DNA from: Pseudomonas sp. WJP1
Lineage (GTDB): Bacteria; Pseudomonadota; Gammaproteobacteria; Pseudomonadales; Pseudomonadaceae
Direction of reading: 5' to 3'
Assembly: GCF_028471945.1 (NCBI RefSeq)
Contig: NZ_CP110128.1
Coordinates: forward strand, 5,979,001-6,043,000
DNA: 64,000 nt
How positions within the stretch are numbered: the first letter of the stretch is position 1; every line of letters begins with the position of its first letter. The notes under the pieces were generated by a model that saw nothing but the letters and a program-made list of their open reading frames with translations, was not told the origin of the DNA and did no database searches. The translations under genes were made by a program, and so were the position numbers. Below, in pieces: positions 8,952-17,218 of the stretch.

Positions 8952-9536
8952 ATGCTGGATTCACTACTGGTACCCACCGCAATCGTTGCCTTGGCCGAAA
9001 TCGGCGACAAGACGCAATTGCTCGCGCTCATTCTCGCCGCCCGTTTTCGCAAGCCCTGGCCGATCATCGCCGGTATCGTCGCCGCGACCCTGGCCAACCA
9101 TGCGGCAGCCGGTGCGGTAGGCGCCTGGGTTGGCAGCTTCTTCTCGGATACGCTACTGCACTGGATTCTGGCCGCCAGCTTTGCCGCGACGGCACTGTGG
9201 ACCCTGGTGCCGGACAAAATGGACGATGACGAAGCCAGTACCGCCCGCAAGTTCGGACCGTTCCTGACCACGCTGATTGCGTTTTTCCTCGCGGAAATCG
9301 GCGATAAGACCCAGATCGCGACCGTGATGCTCGCCGCGCAATACCCTGAACTGTGGCTGGTGATCATCGGCACCACCCTCGGCATGTTGATTGCCAACGT
9401 ACCGGTGGTTCTGGCGGGCAACTTTGCGGCGGACAAACTGCCATTGACGTTGATCCGTCGACTGGCGGCGTCGGCGTTCTTCATCCTGGCGATTGTCGCG
9501 GTTTACAAGGCGATGCAGAGCAGTGGGTGGGTTTGA
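8952..9536 (+). CDS. GDT1/TMEM165 (UPF0016) family cation exporter
   Basis: A 194-residue membrane protein with about six to seven helices and the two family-defining repeats E-x-GDKTQ: AEIGDKTQLLAL (near residue 15) and AEIGDKTQIATV (near residue 116). GDT1 proteins move Mn2+/Ca2+ out of the cytoplasm in exchange for H+. I start at the ATG at 8952, preceded by TTAGGAAAA; an in-frame GTG at 8922 lacks a ribosome site and lies in the riboswitch switch region. The yybP-ykoY element directly upstream makes Mn2+ the likely substrate and inducer. Confidence 0.88.
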   Translation: MLDSLLVPTAIVALAEIGDKTQLLALILAARFRKPWPIIAGIVAATLANHAAAGAVGAWVGSFFSDTLLHWILAASFAATALWTLVPDKMDDDEASTARKFGPFLTTLIAFFLAEIGDKTQIATVMLAAQYPELWLVIIGTTLGMLIANVPVVLAGNFAADKLPLTLIRRLAASAFFILAIVAVYKAMQSSGWV

Positions 9537-9566
9537 CGGGGTAGGTCGAGAGACCGCGTTATCGTT

Positions 9567-9616
9567 CTTCGCGGGCAAGCCTCGCTCCTACAAGAGCGGG
9601 CTGGCTCGCGAAAACT
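9567..9616. repeat. REP element pair (imperfect)
   Basis: The sequence cttcgcgggcaagcctcgct (9568 on), followed by cctacaagagcgggctggctcgcgaa, carries the same 5' half as the REPIN at 20977-21061 and an imperfect inverted second half. It lies between the convergent GDT1-family and M48 genes. Confidence 0.7.
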
Positions 9617-9619
9617 CCA

Positions 9620-10438
9620 TCAGTGATTCCTGGACTGCTCGTAAAGCGGCATGACCTTCGGAATCGCCGCCTGCAACGAAGCAATACGGCTCGACGAAGC
9701 CGGGTGGGTACTCATGAACTCCGGCGGCGAACCTTCCGAGGCCTTGGCCATCTTGTTCCACAAGGTGATCGCGGCGTTCGGGTCGTAGCCGGCACGGGCG
9801 GCCAGCTCGAGGCCAATCAGGTCCGCTTCGTTTTCATTGGACCGACTGTTGGGCAAGGTCATGCCGTAGTTGGCCACGGCATCCGCCAGCGCCAGGCTGC
9901 CCTGGCCCAGGCCGAACAAGGCACCGGCGCCCTGCTTGGCCATTTCGATGCCATAGGCCTTGGACATCGCCTCACGACCGTGCTCGCGCAGGGCGTGGGC
10001 GATTTCGTGACCAAGGATCGCGGCGATTTCGTCATCGGTCAGCTGCAGCTTGTCCATCAGGCCGGTATAGAAAATGATCTTGCCACCGGGCCCGCAGTTG
10101 GCGTTGAGCTCATCGCTCTTGATCAGGTTGACTTCCCACTTCCACTGGGCCGAATCCGGACGGAAAACCGGAGCCTGGGCAATCAGCCGATCGGAAATCA
10201 GCTGGATGCGCTTGGCATCGTTGCTGGTCTTGTCCAGCACACCCTTGCTGTTCGCCTCGCCCACCGTATTCTGGTAAGACTGGGCGTACATCTGATTGAC
10301 CTCATCAGTGGACAGCATGCTGAACATGTATTGCTTGCGCTCAACCCCTACGGCGCCACCGCTGGTAGTGTTGACCGACTGGCAGCCAGCGAGCAGCAGC
10401 GCTGCGCCGAGTGCACCTACAACCAAAATCTTGTTCAT
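9620..10438 (-). CDS. M48 family zinc metalloprotease lipoprotein
   Basis: A 272-residue protein with a lipoprotein signal (lipobox LLAGC, Cys19), so it is anchored at the periplasmic face of a membrane. The zinc motif HEIAH is at residues 144-148, with a third ligand in NENEADLIG near residue 206. That is the M48 arrangement without membrane helices, like the E. coli outer-membrane proteases LoiP/YcaL and the catalytic part of BepA. Its likely role is envelope protein quality control. It stands alone, convergent with the GDT1-family gene across a REP. Confidence 0.88.
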   Translation of the reverse strand: MNKILVVGALGAALLLAGCQSVNTTSGGAVGVERKQYMFSMLSTDEVNQMYAQSYQNTVGEANSKGVLDKTSNDAKRIQLISDRLIAQAPVFRPDSAQWKWEVNLIKSDELNANCGPGGKIIFYTGLMDKLQLTDDEIAAILGHEIAHALREHGREAMSKAYGIEMAKQGAGALFGLGQGSLALADAVANYGMTLPNSRSNENEADLIGLELAARAGYDPNAAITLWNKMAKASEGSPPEFMSTHPASSSRIASLQAAIPKVMPLYEQSRNH

Positions 10439-10606
10439 CGAAAGACTCCATGAAAACTGCCGCCTATCCTAGGCGTGGGAATGTATCGACGCCAGATACA
10501 CAGAAGATAAGACGCTTTTTTCAAGCAAAGCGCTCATCGACGCAGGAAAAAATTCACATTGCAGGCGCTGGCTTGCCCGCAAAGACTTTGGCCCAAACAC
10601 CGCACC

Positions 10607-11230
10607 TCAACCGGGCGTCAAACACTCCGGGCCATTGAGCTTCGGATCATTGACCATGTTGGCCAGCACCCGCTCACGCAGCGCAGCGGGTTCGCTGGCG
10701 AGCAAGGCTTGCAGGGCATGCAGCGGCGTCTCGGGATCGAGCCAGATTTGCTGCCCAGCCTCATCGAGAATCAACGGTCGACGCTGGCTCGCCGCCGGTT
10801 GCGTGATCACCGCCGTGCTAAGCCACACCTGCTCCTGCACCGGGTAGGCCTCCCAGATGGCGGCGAAAAAAAGCGACGAGCCCTCACCCGGCGTCAGCCA
10901 GTACGGCCGCTTGCGAGTGGTACCGCGCCATTCGTAGAAACCGTTGGCCGGCAGCAGGCAACGACGCTCGCGCAAGGCTTGGCGAAACATCGGTTGTTCG
11001 GCAACGGTCTCGGCCCGGGCATGGGCCGGGGTGCGGGATAAGTCGGTCAGCCACGGCGGTGTCAGGCCCCAGCGCGCACGGGCCAGTTCACGCTGACCGT
11101 CCTGGCCTGCGCGCAGCATCAGCACCGAATCATTAGGGGAAATGTTCCACTGGGCCTGCTGATCGGCTGGAAAACCTGGCAGGCTCGCAAAATCGCGATT
11201 CCAGCGAAACAGGGCATAACGTCCACACAT
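10607..11230 (-). CDS. SRAP (YedK/HMCES) family protein with altered active site
   Basis: A 207-residue protein starting MCGRYALF. The invariant Cys2 is the residue that forms a thiazolidine crosslink to abasic sites in single-stranded DNA. WNISPND (Asn29), NGFYEW (Glu100) and MVNDP near the C-terminus fit the family. However, the usual N-A-R motif reads HARAET (His70 instead of Asn), and the usual H-D-R-x-P-x-x-L reads SQRRPLIL (Ser148 instead of His). In E. coli YedK these are Asn75 and His160. The fold and DNA shielding are probably kept, but crosslink chemistry or reversal may differ. It is monocistronic. Confidence 0.88.
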   Translation of the reverse strand: MCGRYALFRWNRDFASLPGFPADQQAQWNISPNDSVLMLRAGQDGQRELARARWGLTPPWLTDLSRTPAHARAETVAEQPMFRQALRERRCLLPANGFYEWRGTTRKRPYWLTPGEGSSLFFAAIWEAYPVQEQVWLSTAVITQPAASQRRPLILDEAGQQIWLDPETPLHALQALLASEPAALRERVLANMVNDPKLNGPECLTPG

Positions 11231-11265
11231 GGGGCAGCACGACTCTAGATCAAACGAACGCCAGC

Positions 11266-11526
11266 CTAACAGACCAGCGTGCCGGGAAAGCTGTCCGGTT
11301 CATCGCCGGACAGCGGCAACGCAGCATTGTACGCGGTGATCAGCTCGCGGGCGTATTGCGCCTGGTCATTATCCACCGCCAGCCCCAACAGGCCAAAGAT
11401 CGGCAACTCACCCGTGGCGCCCACCAGATCGCGCCCCACCAGATGCGCCTCGACACCTTCGCTGGCGAGCATGCCTTGCAGCAACTCGCCTTCCATCAAG
11501 TTTTCCGGTTCGTAGATGCGCTGCAT
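11266..11526 (-). CDS. DUF2007 domain protein
   Basis: An 86-residue protein starting MQRIYEPENLMEGELLQGML, the typical DUF2007 N-terminus (putative signal-transducing domain resembling a ferredoxin-like fold; function unknown). I use the ATG at 11526, with TGAGG seven bases upstream, rather than the in-frame GTG at 11538. It follows the zinc-ribbon gene on the same strand with the stop and start about 8 bases apart, so the two are probably co-transcribed. Confidence 0.82.
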   Translation of the reverse strand: MQRIYEPENLMEGELLQGMLASEGVEAHLVGRDLVGATGELPIFGLLGLAVDNDQAQYARELITAYNAALPLSGDEPDSFPGTLVC

Positions 11527-11534
11527 ATGCGCCC

Positions 11535-11717
11535 TCACTCGTTTTCACTGAATACTTCGAGGTGCCATTCGTCTTCGTGAACTTGCAATACAAATGTTAT
11601 CGGCCGGCAACACACCTGACAGTCCTCGATATAGGTCTGATCGCCGCCGGATAAATCCAGGGTCGTCTCGACTTCCTCACCACAATACGGACATTCATAA
11701 ACTGCGCTTTCCAGCAT
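11535..11717 (-). CDS. CPXCG-motif small zinc-ribbon protein
   Basis: A 60-residue protein with two Cys pairs, ECPYCGEE (near residue 9) and CQVCCRP (near residue 33), as expected for one zinc ribbon. It matches the CPXCG-motif family that is common in gammaproteobacteria and uncharacterised. It is the first gene of a two-gene unit with the DUF2007 gene and is divergent from the acyltransferase gene, with TATAAT at 11743-11748 in the shared region. Confidence 0.85.
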   Translation of the reverse strand: MLESAVYECPYCGEEVETTLDLSGGDQTYIEDCQVCCRPITFVLQVHEDEWHLEVFSENE

Positions 11718-11856
11718 CGCGGTCTCCCAGGTGACTTGTGCGTATAATCGCCGGTCTATTTGCAGGGCTATTTTTGTCTGACTACTTTTTCAGACCGTGC
11801 CCCGCTGGTTTTCGATCAAAACCTTTACTTACCCTAGCCGTTTCTAACAAGAGAGC

Positions 11857-13023
11857 ATGATGGGCGAATTCGATGCCATCCGACCTTACGACGATAGCGA
11901 AGTCCCAGCGGTGCTGGCACGACTGCTCGGCGACAAGGCGTTTCTAGATATCCTCACCCACTTCCGCTTTCCGCGTTTTGCCGGCGCCTTAGGCTGGGCG
12001 CTCAAACCCCTTATAGCTCATCGGCTGCGCCGTGAGTTCGCCGGCATCACGTCGGTGGCCACCTTGCAGGACAAAGTCGAGTACTACGTCGACCACACCA
12101 TCGAGCGCGCCACGGACGGTGTGACGTACACCGGCGTGGAGCAGTTCAAGTCCGGCAGCGCCTATCTGTTCATCGCCAATCACCGCGACATCGTGATGGA
12201 CCCGGCCTTCGTCAATTACGCCGTGTACCACGCCGGCCTGCCGACCCCGCGCATCGCCATCGGTGACAACCTGCTGCAAAAGCCCTTTGTCAGCGACCTG
12301 ATGCGCCTGAACAAGAGTTTCATCGTGCACCGTTCGATCACCGGACGCCGCGAAAAAATGGCGGCGTACCAATTGCTGTCGGCGTACATCAACCATTCGA
12401 TCCGCAACGATTGCGCCTCGATCTGGATCGCCCAGGCCGAGGGACGGGCCAAGGACGGTGATGACCGCACCGAGTCAGCGATCCTCAAGATGTTCCACAT
12501 GAGCCGCAAGGACGAACCGTTCGGTGAAGTCATCCGCTCGCTGAACCTGACCCCCGTGTCGATCAGCTACGAGTACGATCCGTGCGACCAGGCCAAGGCC
12601 CGCGAACTCTACATCCGCGCCACCACCGGCAGCTACACCAAGGCCCCGGGCGAGGATGACGTGAGCATTGCCAAGGGCATCACCGGCTACAAGGGCCGGG
12701 TGCACGTGAATTTTGCGGCGCCCATCACCGAGCTGTTCGAAGACACCAAGCAACTGGCGATCGAGATGGACAAGCAGATCCTCGGTGGTTACCGCTTGTT
12801 CCCGGTGCATTACCTGGCCTACGCCCAATGGCAGGATGCCGACCCGCAACTGCAGGTGCCAAGCGCCAGCAAGTTGTTCCCGGCCGACGAACTGGCCAAG
12901 GCCCAGGAACAATGGCAGCAACGCCTGGACGCCTGCCCCGAGGAGCATCGCCCGTTCCTGGTGCTGCAATATGCGACCCCGGTGCGCAACCAGTATCGGG
13001 TGAAGGCTGGATTGCCGCTTTAA
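11857..13023 (+). CDS. PlsC-like glycerol(phosphate) acyltransferase family protein
   Basis: A 388-residue protein with a 1-acylglycerol-3-phosphate acyltransferase domain: FIANHRDIVMDPAF near residues 106-119 and the downstream block GRAKDGDDR. The catalytic motif has His and Asp six positions apart (H-x5-D) rather than the canonical H-x4-D, with HRD as an alternative close pair. It likely transfers acyl chains in phospholipid or related lipid metabolism at the inner-membrane face; the substrate is unclear. Two adjacent ATGs (11857, 11860) can start it behind AAGAGAG. A strong terminator follows. Confidence 0.8.
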   Translation: MMGEFDAIRPYDDSEVPAVLARLLGDKAFLDILTHFRFPRFAGALGWALKPLIAHRLRREFAGITSVATLQDKVEYYVDHTIERATDGVTYTGVEQFKSGSAYLFIANHRDIVMDPAFVNYAVYHAGLPTPRIAIGDNLLQKPFVSDLMRLNKSFIVHRSITGRREKMAAYQLLSAYINHSIRNDCASIWIAQAEGRAKDGDDRTESAILKMFHMSRKDEPFGEVIRSLNLTPVSISYEYDPCDQAKARELYIRATTGSYTKAPGEDDVSIAKGITGYKGRVHVNFAAPITELFEDTKQLAIEMDKQILGGYRLFPVHYLAYAQWQDADPQLQVPSASKLFPADELAKAQEQWQQRLDACPEEHRPFLVLQYATPVRNQYRVKAGLPL

Positions 13024-13035
13024 CTGCGGATACGA

Positions 13036-13064
13036 AAACGGCGCCTACGGGCGCCGTTTTTTTT
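13036..13064 (+). terminator. Rho-independent terminator after the acyltransferase gene
   Basis: The stem aaacggcgcc/ggcgccgttt encloses a 4-base loop and is followed by a run of T. The A-run on the other side may let it also serve the convergent small membrane-protein gene. Confidence 0.9.
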
Positions 13065-13080
13065 CAAGCGTTAAAACGGT

Positions 13081-13359
13081 TTAGACCTGGGTGCTGATCC
13101 ACGACACCAGCAACGCCAGCCCCATGCAGGCAAAACCGAAGCGATAGAAAAACCGGTTCATGCGCAGGGTTGCCCAATCCAGCGTCGGTTCCTGGCTTGG
13201 GCTGCTCTGGCGCTGTGCCTGGAGACTGGCCATCGCGCGCTGTTCGCGGCGACGCGTGGCGTGCAGCAACCAACTGCCCGGGAAGGCCAGCAGCAAGGCC
13301 AGCAGATTGATCAATTTGGCGGGATGGGCGGTAAACAGCGTCATCAAATGCAGCGACAT
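13081..13359 (-). CDS. Small two-helix membrane protein, unknown
   Basis: A 92-residue protein with two hydrophobic segments (about residues 13-32 and 72-88) joined by a basic, Gln-rich linker (ATRRREQRAMASLQAQRQ). I do not recognise a family. I start at the ATG at 13359 (MSLHLMTLF), with TGAGG just upstream; an in-frame TTG lies 12 bases earlier. Alone on its strand, between two terminators. Reading-frame integrity and a plausible ribosome site support a real gene. Confidence 0.65.
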   Translation of the reverse strand: MSLHLMTLFTAHPAKLINLLALLLAFPGSWLLHATRRREQRAMASLQAQRQSSPSQEPTLDWATLRMNRFFYRFGFACMGLALLVSWISTQV

Positions 13360-13480
13360 CACGAACCTCAAACAAAATCTTGGCAGCGGGCACCTGCGAC
13401 CGCGGGCGGATTCTACCGAAAGCCCGCGCGCCTGCCCCTGCCTTTGCGACGATTAACGAATCAAATGACCAGCGGCCATG

Positions 13481-13516
13481 AAAAAAGCCCGAGGCCATCG
13501 CTGGCACCGGGCTTTT
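13481..13516 (-). terminator. Rho-independent terminator after the YajG gene
   Basis: The stem aaaagcccg/cgggctttt is followed on the minus strand by a T-run (ggctttttt), 19 bases past the YajG stop. Confidence 0.85.
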
Positions 13517-13534
13517 CGGCCTCTGACGAAGCTC

Positions 13535-14119
13535 TTACTCGCCGAGAACCTGACCCACGGTTGGGTCCTTGAACAAGCGGGTCAACGCATCGCTCAACAC
13601 GTCGCTGACCAGCTTGGTGTTGGTTTCCTGATTCGGCGCCATGCCGAAACGCTGGTCCAGGGACGCGCCATAACGGCCGCTGTAACGACGATTGGCATTT
13701 TGCACATCGGAACGGAACGTCGCGCCAATGGTGGCCTCGGTCACGTACATGCCTTCTTTGGGCGACTGGTACTTCAACTCGGCCAAGGTCACGGTGATCT
13801 GTGGCGCGTTCAGCGCATTCGCCGTCGGGGTGAAGCCCAGCAACCGCACGGCCGCTTCGGCCTGCGCCTGCAGTTTCGGCAGGATCTGCGCGCCCTGCAC
13901 GGTAATGGCGCTGGTTTCCGGGTACAGGCCGCCACGGGTGCCCAGGGTTGGCGACGGACGCCCGTCGACCACGCGCACCACCACCGGCTGGCCATGGCCG
14001 ACCGGCGCCAGTTGAGCCGTCAGCTTGGGTTCCGGGTTCAGTTGTTGCGGGCTGTGGGCGCAGCCGACCAACGTCAAGCTGGTCACAGTGATCAAACCGA
14101 ACAACAGGCGTTGCAACAT
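13535..14119 (-). CDS. yajG: YajG family lipoprotein
   Basis: A 194-residue lipoprotein. The ATG at 14119 (MLQRLLFGLITV) gives a proper signal and lipobox LVGC (Cys near residue 20), with GGAG upstream; the longer in-frame extension is not used. The body (TVTLAELKYQSPKEG, a long C-terminal helix SDVLSDALTRLFKDP) fits YajG, an outer-membrane or periplasm-facing lipoprotein of unknown function that in enterobacteria sits near bolA/ampG. It is monocistronic, with its own terminator. Confidence 0.82.
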   Translation of the reverse strand: MLQRLLFGLITVTSLTLVGCAHSPQQLNPEPKLTAQLAPVGHGQPVVVRVVDGRPSPTLGTRGGLYPETSAITVQGAQILPKLQAQAEAAVRLLGFTPTANALNAPQITVTLAELKYQSPKEGMYVTEATIGATFRSDVQNANRRYSGRYGASLDQRFGMAPNQETNTKLVSDVLSDALTRLFKDPTVGQVLGE

Positions 14120-14318
14120 ACTCTTCTCTCCAGAATCAGGCACTAACAGGCCCGCAGTATAGCGGTGCGCCACTGCAGCGAACCAGCGCAACCATTGCAG
14201 AAAATTCTGACAAAAGTTTCAGAAACCCCTTCCTGTCACACATCTGTCACCCCCCATACACTTGCACGTAACGGCTCGCTGCCATTCTTCAGCGCAGTCA
14301 CCCAAAAGGTACTTCGCC

Positions 14319-14552
14319 ATGCGCTTTCTCGTTTCGCTGTTCGCCCCACGCCCACGGCACCGCAGCTTTGCCCTGCTCGACAGCAACGGCCATTGCCAGG
14401 CCTTCAAGCAATGCAGCCTCCAGCCGATGGGCGATGGCTGGGTCGAAATCGAGGAAATTCGCCTCAACTGGCTACAGCAACCCCTGCCCGCCAGTGCCCG
14501 CGTCAGCCAGCCTGCAGCGCGCTCACGGGCACAACACCTGATGGCGACCTGA
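14319..14552 (+). CDS. Small conserved hypothetical protein
   Basis: A 77-residue basic protein beginning MRFLVSLFAPRPRHRSFALL, then a compact part (WVEIEEIRLNWLQQ) and a positively charged Ala/Gln-rich tail. No family is recognised. The start ATG has AAAAGG about 10 bases upstream. It is probably a genuine short Pseudomonas gene, because its reading frame has normal codon bias and clear ends, but the evidence is modest. Confidence 0.5.
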   Translation: MRFLVSLFAPRPRHRSFALLDSNGHCQAFKQCSLQPMGDGWVEIEEIRLNWLQQPLPASARVSQPAARSRAQHLMAT

Positions 14553-14862
14553 CCAGACGCCTAATAAAAGTCATTAAACACGACCATTTCCCTGCGTTTC
14601 TTCGCTACAATCTCCCCCCGATTATAAGGACGTCTCCTGATCGGGCCTCGCAGCATCGCCAATGCTTCGGTTTTGGCACCCCGCACCGCCCACAGAGAGC
14701 CGCCCACACAGATCGAGTGAAGCTGGCGCGCTTGCTGTTCCTCAAGCACGACCACCACTTTTCGCGAATCTGCAGAGCTGTCATTACGCTCGGTCACTGA
14801 GCTGTTTGCCCGTATTGCCTGCCCGGTTTTCCCTGGCGGCAAACCATCCGGGCACGGTGCCA

Positions 14863-14882
14863 GGCTGGGACAGCCCTTTTTT
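14863..14882 (+). terminator. Small intrinsic terminator upstream of mqo
   Basis: ggctg-gga-cagcc is followed by cttttttg. It does not follow any recognised gene, so it may end a small RNA or an attenuated leader. A larger weak pairing gcccgg/ccgggc (14821/14848) lies just before it. Confidence 0.55.
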
Positions 14883-15110
14883 GAGGTTCACGTCTTCAAA
14901 AGAGCGTGAAAAAAACGGGTTTTCACAACTTCACAAGAGTGTGGCGAGCAAATGAATAGTTTTGCGTCTGAATATGCACCATTAGCGTCCAGTACAGCCC
15001 AACGACACAGGACCGAGTACACCTCGAATACCGGAGCCTGAAGCCTGTCCGCTACGGATTTGGTTGCACAAGCGGATGTATCGACCATAAGTCGAATTGC
15101 CAGTCGCACG

Positions 15111-15139
15111 TTGAAATGAGTTCATATGACTCTTATTAG
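15111..15139 (+). promoter_or_regulatory. Probable sigma70 promoter of mqo
   Basis: TTGAAA (15111-15116), 17-base spacer, TATTAG (15134-15139). Transcription would start near 15146, giving mqo a leader of about 147 bases. Confidence 0.6.
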
Positions 15140-15292
15140 ACCCGGCAGGTAGCGTCCGTCGAAGTTGCGAAAAATTGCGAAGATTCGGACATGGCGATAC
15201 TGCCATGAGTTCGAGGGGCATCACTGACTCGCCCCGGAACACCTGGCAGCCATGCCGACAATTTGGTGCTGCAGATTTTGGAGACGCGTTAA

Positions 15293-16801
15293 ATGGCGCA
15301 TAACGAAGCAGTCGACGTAGTACTGGTTGGGGCCGGCATCATGAGTGCCACCCTCGCGGTACTGCTCAAAGAGCTCGACCCCGCGATCAAGCTGGAAGTC
15401 GTCGAGCTGATGGATTCCGGTGCGGCGGAGAGTTCCAACCCGTGGAACAACGCCGGTACCGGTCACGCCGGCCTGTGCGAGCTGAACTACACGCCGCAGG
15501 CTGCCAATGGCACCGTCGACATCAAGAAAGCCGTGCACATCAACACCCAGTTCGAGGTGTCGAAGCAGTTCTGGTCGTACCTGACCAAGAAAGGCACGTT
15601 CGGCTCGTGCAAATCGTTTATCAGCCCGGTGCCACACCTGAGTTTCGTGCAGGGCGACAGCGGCGTGTCCTTCCTCAAGGAACGCTTCAACGTGCTGCAT
15701 AAGCACCACGCCTTCGCCGACATGGAATACACCGAAGACAAGGCCAAGATGGCCGAGTGGATGCCGCTGATGATGCCGGGACGCGATCCTGGCGAAACCC
15801 TCGCGGCCACTCGCGTGATCAATGGTACCGACGTCAACTTCGGCGCCCTGACCAACCAGTTGCTCAAGCACCTGACCAGCGCGCCCGATGCCCAGGTCAA
15901 GTACTGCAAGCGCGTGACCGGCCTCAAGCGCAGCAACGGCGGCTGGACTGTCAGCATCAAGGACGTCAACAGCGGCAACAGCCGTGAAGTCGACGCCAAG
16001 TTCGTCTTCCTCGGCGCCGGCGGTGCGGCACTGCCGCTGCTGCAAGCCTCGGGCATCGAAGAAAGCAAAGGCTTCGGCGGTTTCCCGATCAGTGGCCAAT
16101 GGCTGCGTTGCGACAACCCGGAAGTGGTCAAGCACCACCAGGCCAAGGTCTACAGCCAGGCTGCCGTGGGTTCGCCACCGATGTCCGTGCCACACCTGGA
16201 CACCCGCGTCGTCGACGGCAAGAAATCCCTGCTGTTCGGACCTTACGCCGGCTTCACCACCAAGTTCCTCAAGCACGGCTCCTTCATGGACCTGCCGATG
16301 TCGGTTCGCGCCGGCAACATCGGCCCGATGCTGGCGGTAGCGAAAAACAACATGGACCTGACCAAGTACCTGGTCAGCGAAGTGATGCAGTCGATGGAGC
16401 AGCGCCTGGAGTCCCTGCGTCGCTTCTACCCTGAGGCGAAAGCCGAAGACTGGCGCCTGGAAGTGGCCGGCCAACGGGTGCAGATCATCAAGAAAGACCC
16501 GAAAAAAGGCGGCGTCCTGCAATTCGGTACCGAACTGGTCGCGGCCAAGGACGGCTCCCTCGCCGCCCTGCTCGGCGCTTCGCCAGGTGCCTCGGTGACG
16601 GTTTCGATCATGCTGGAACTGATCGAAAAATGCTTCCCGGGCAAAGCCAAGGGTGAATGGGCTGCCAAACTGGCCGAGATCTTCCCGGCCCGGGAGAAAG
16701 TCCTGGAAACCGACGCCGCGCTGTATCGCAAGATCAACACGCAGAACAACATCGCCCTGGAACTGGTTGAAGCCAGCAGCGAGACTGAAAGCTACGCGTG
16801 A
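15293..16801 (+). CDS. mqo: Malate:quinone oxidoreductase
   Basis: A 502-residue FAD enzyme that oxidises malate to oxaloacetate and passes electrons to ubiquinone at the inner membrane. It is the usual malate oxidation route in pseudomonads. The N-terminal FAD motif is [17 protein letters not shown] (residues about 9-25), with the Mqo signature [20 protein letters not shown] at about 49-68. The length matches the family. GGAG precedes the ATG by eight bases. It has its own promoter and structured leader upstream and a strong terminator downstream. Confidence 0.96.
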   Translation: MAHNEAVDVVLVGAGIMSATLAVLLKELDPAIKLEVVELMDSGAAESSNPWNNAGTGHAGLCELNYTPQAANGTVDIKKAVHINTQFEVSKQFWSYLTKKGTFGSCKSFISPVPHLSFVQGDSGVSFLKERFNVLHKHHAFADMEYTEDKAKMAEWMPLMMPGRDPGETLAATRVINGTDVNFGALTNQLLKHLTSAPDAQVKYCKRVTGLKRSNGGWTVSIKDVNSGNSREVDAKFVFLGAGGAALPLLQASGIEESKGFGGFPISGQWLRCDNPEVVKHHQAKVYSQAAVGSPPMSVPHLDTRVVDGKKSLLFGPYAGFTTKFLKHGSFMDLPMSVRAGNIGPMLAVAKNNMDLTKYLVSEVMQSMEQRLESLRRFYPEAKAEDWRLEVAGQRVQIIKKDPKKGGVLQFGTELVAAKDGSLAALLGASPGASVTVSIMLELIEKCFPGKAKGEWAAKLAEIFPAREKVLETDAALYRKINTQNNIALELVEASSETESYA

Positions 16802-16813
16802 TCCGGCCCCATG

Positions 16814-16853
16814 AAAAACGCCCCGTCCATCATTGATGGCGGGGCGTTTTTTT
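16814..16853 (+). terminator. Rho-independent terminator after mqo
   Basis: The long stem aaaacgcccc/ggggcgtttt, with an inner ccatca/gatgg pairing, is followed by TTTTTTT. It is also usable by the convergent small gene. Confidence 0.92.
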
Positions 16854-16867
16854 ATGCCGCTTAAATC

Positions 16868-17155
16868 TTAACCGCGAGCCTTTTCGATCAGCTCGATGTA
16901 ATCCGGTGCATTACGCTGATCCTGGATCAGGGCAACGAAGTCCTTGCCGTGCTCGTCCTTGCCGTTCACGTCATAACCGGCCTCGACGAAGAACGTCAGG
17001 AAACGCTCGAAATCGTCGATCCGCAGACCACGGTAAGCCTTGATCAGCTTGTGCAGGGACGGAGAAGTCGCGTCGACCGGTTCGAAATCGAGGAACAACT
17101 TGATCTGCTCATCGCCGATCTCGTCACCAATCACTTGTTTCTTATCTTTACGCAT
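16868..17155 (-). CDS. PA4642-family small protein
   Basis: A 95-residue acidic protein (MRKDKKQVIGDEIGDEQIKL; then FERFLTFFVEAGYDVNGKDE). It matches the family found beside malate:quinone oxidoreductase in P. aeruginosa (PA4642) as I recall it. Its function is unknown. The repeated helix-turn pattern GYDVNGKDEHGKDFVALIQ resembles an isolated ankyrin-like unit. It is convergent with mqo and shares its terminator. Confidence 0.8.
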   Translation of the reverse strand: MRKDKKQVIGDEIGDEQIKLFLDFEPVDATSPSLHKLIKAYRGLRIDDFERFLTFFVEAGYDVNGKDEHGKDFVALIQDQRNAPDYIELIEKARG

Positions 17156-17218
17156 TGCCGACTCCAGCTCGCAGACATTTCACGGGGCGGGCAGTTTACC
17201 CCTGCGCGGGCGCCGGGC

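Larger units (their letters stand above)
14553..15292 (+). other. 740-base non-coding region upstream of mqo
   Basis: No gene is supported here. In order it holds TACAAT (14606-14611, possible -10, poor -35); a candidate RNA segment ending at a T-run terminator (14863-14882); a T/A-rich stretch; a sigma70-like promoter (15111-15139); and a structured leader before mqo. The leader includes atggc/gccat (15191-15206) and gtccg/cggac around 15158-15190. A 29-codon open frame at 14952-15041 has no ribosome site. Confidence 0.6.

Noticed and set aside
14952..15041. 29-codon frame in the mqo leader region (MNSFASEYAP)
   Set aside because: No Shine-Dalgarno, no recognisable peptide, and it lies upstream of the likely mqo promoter.
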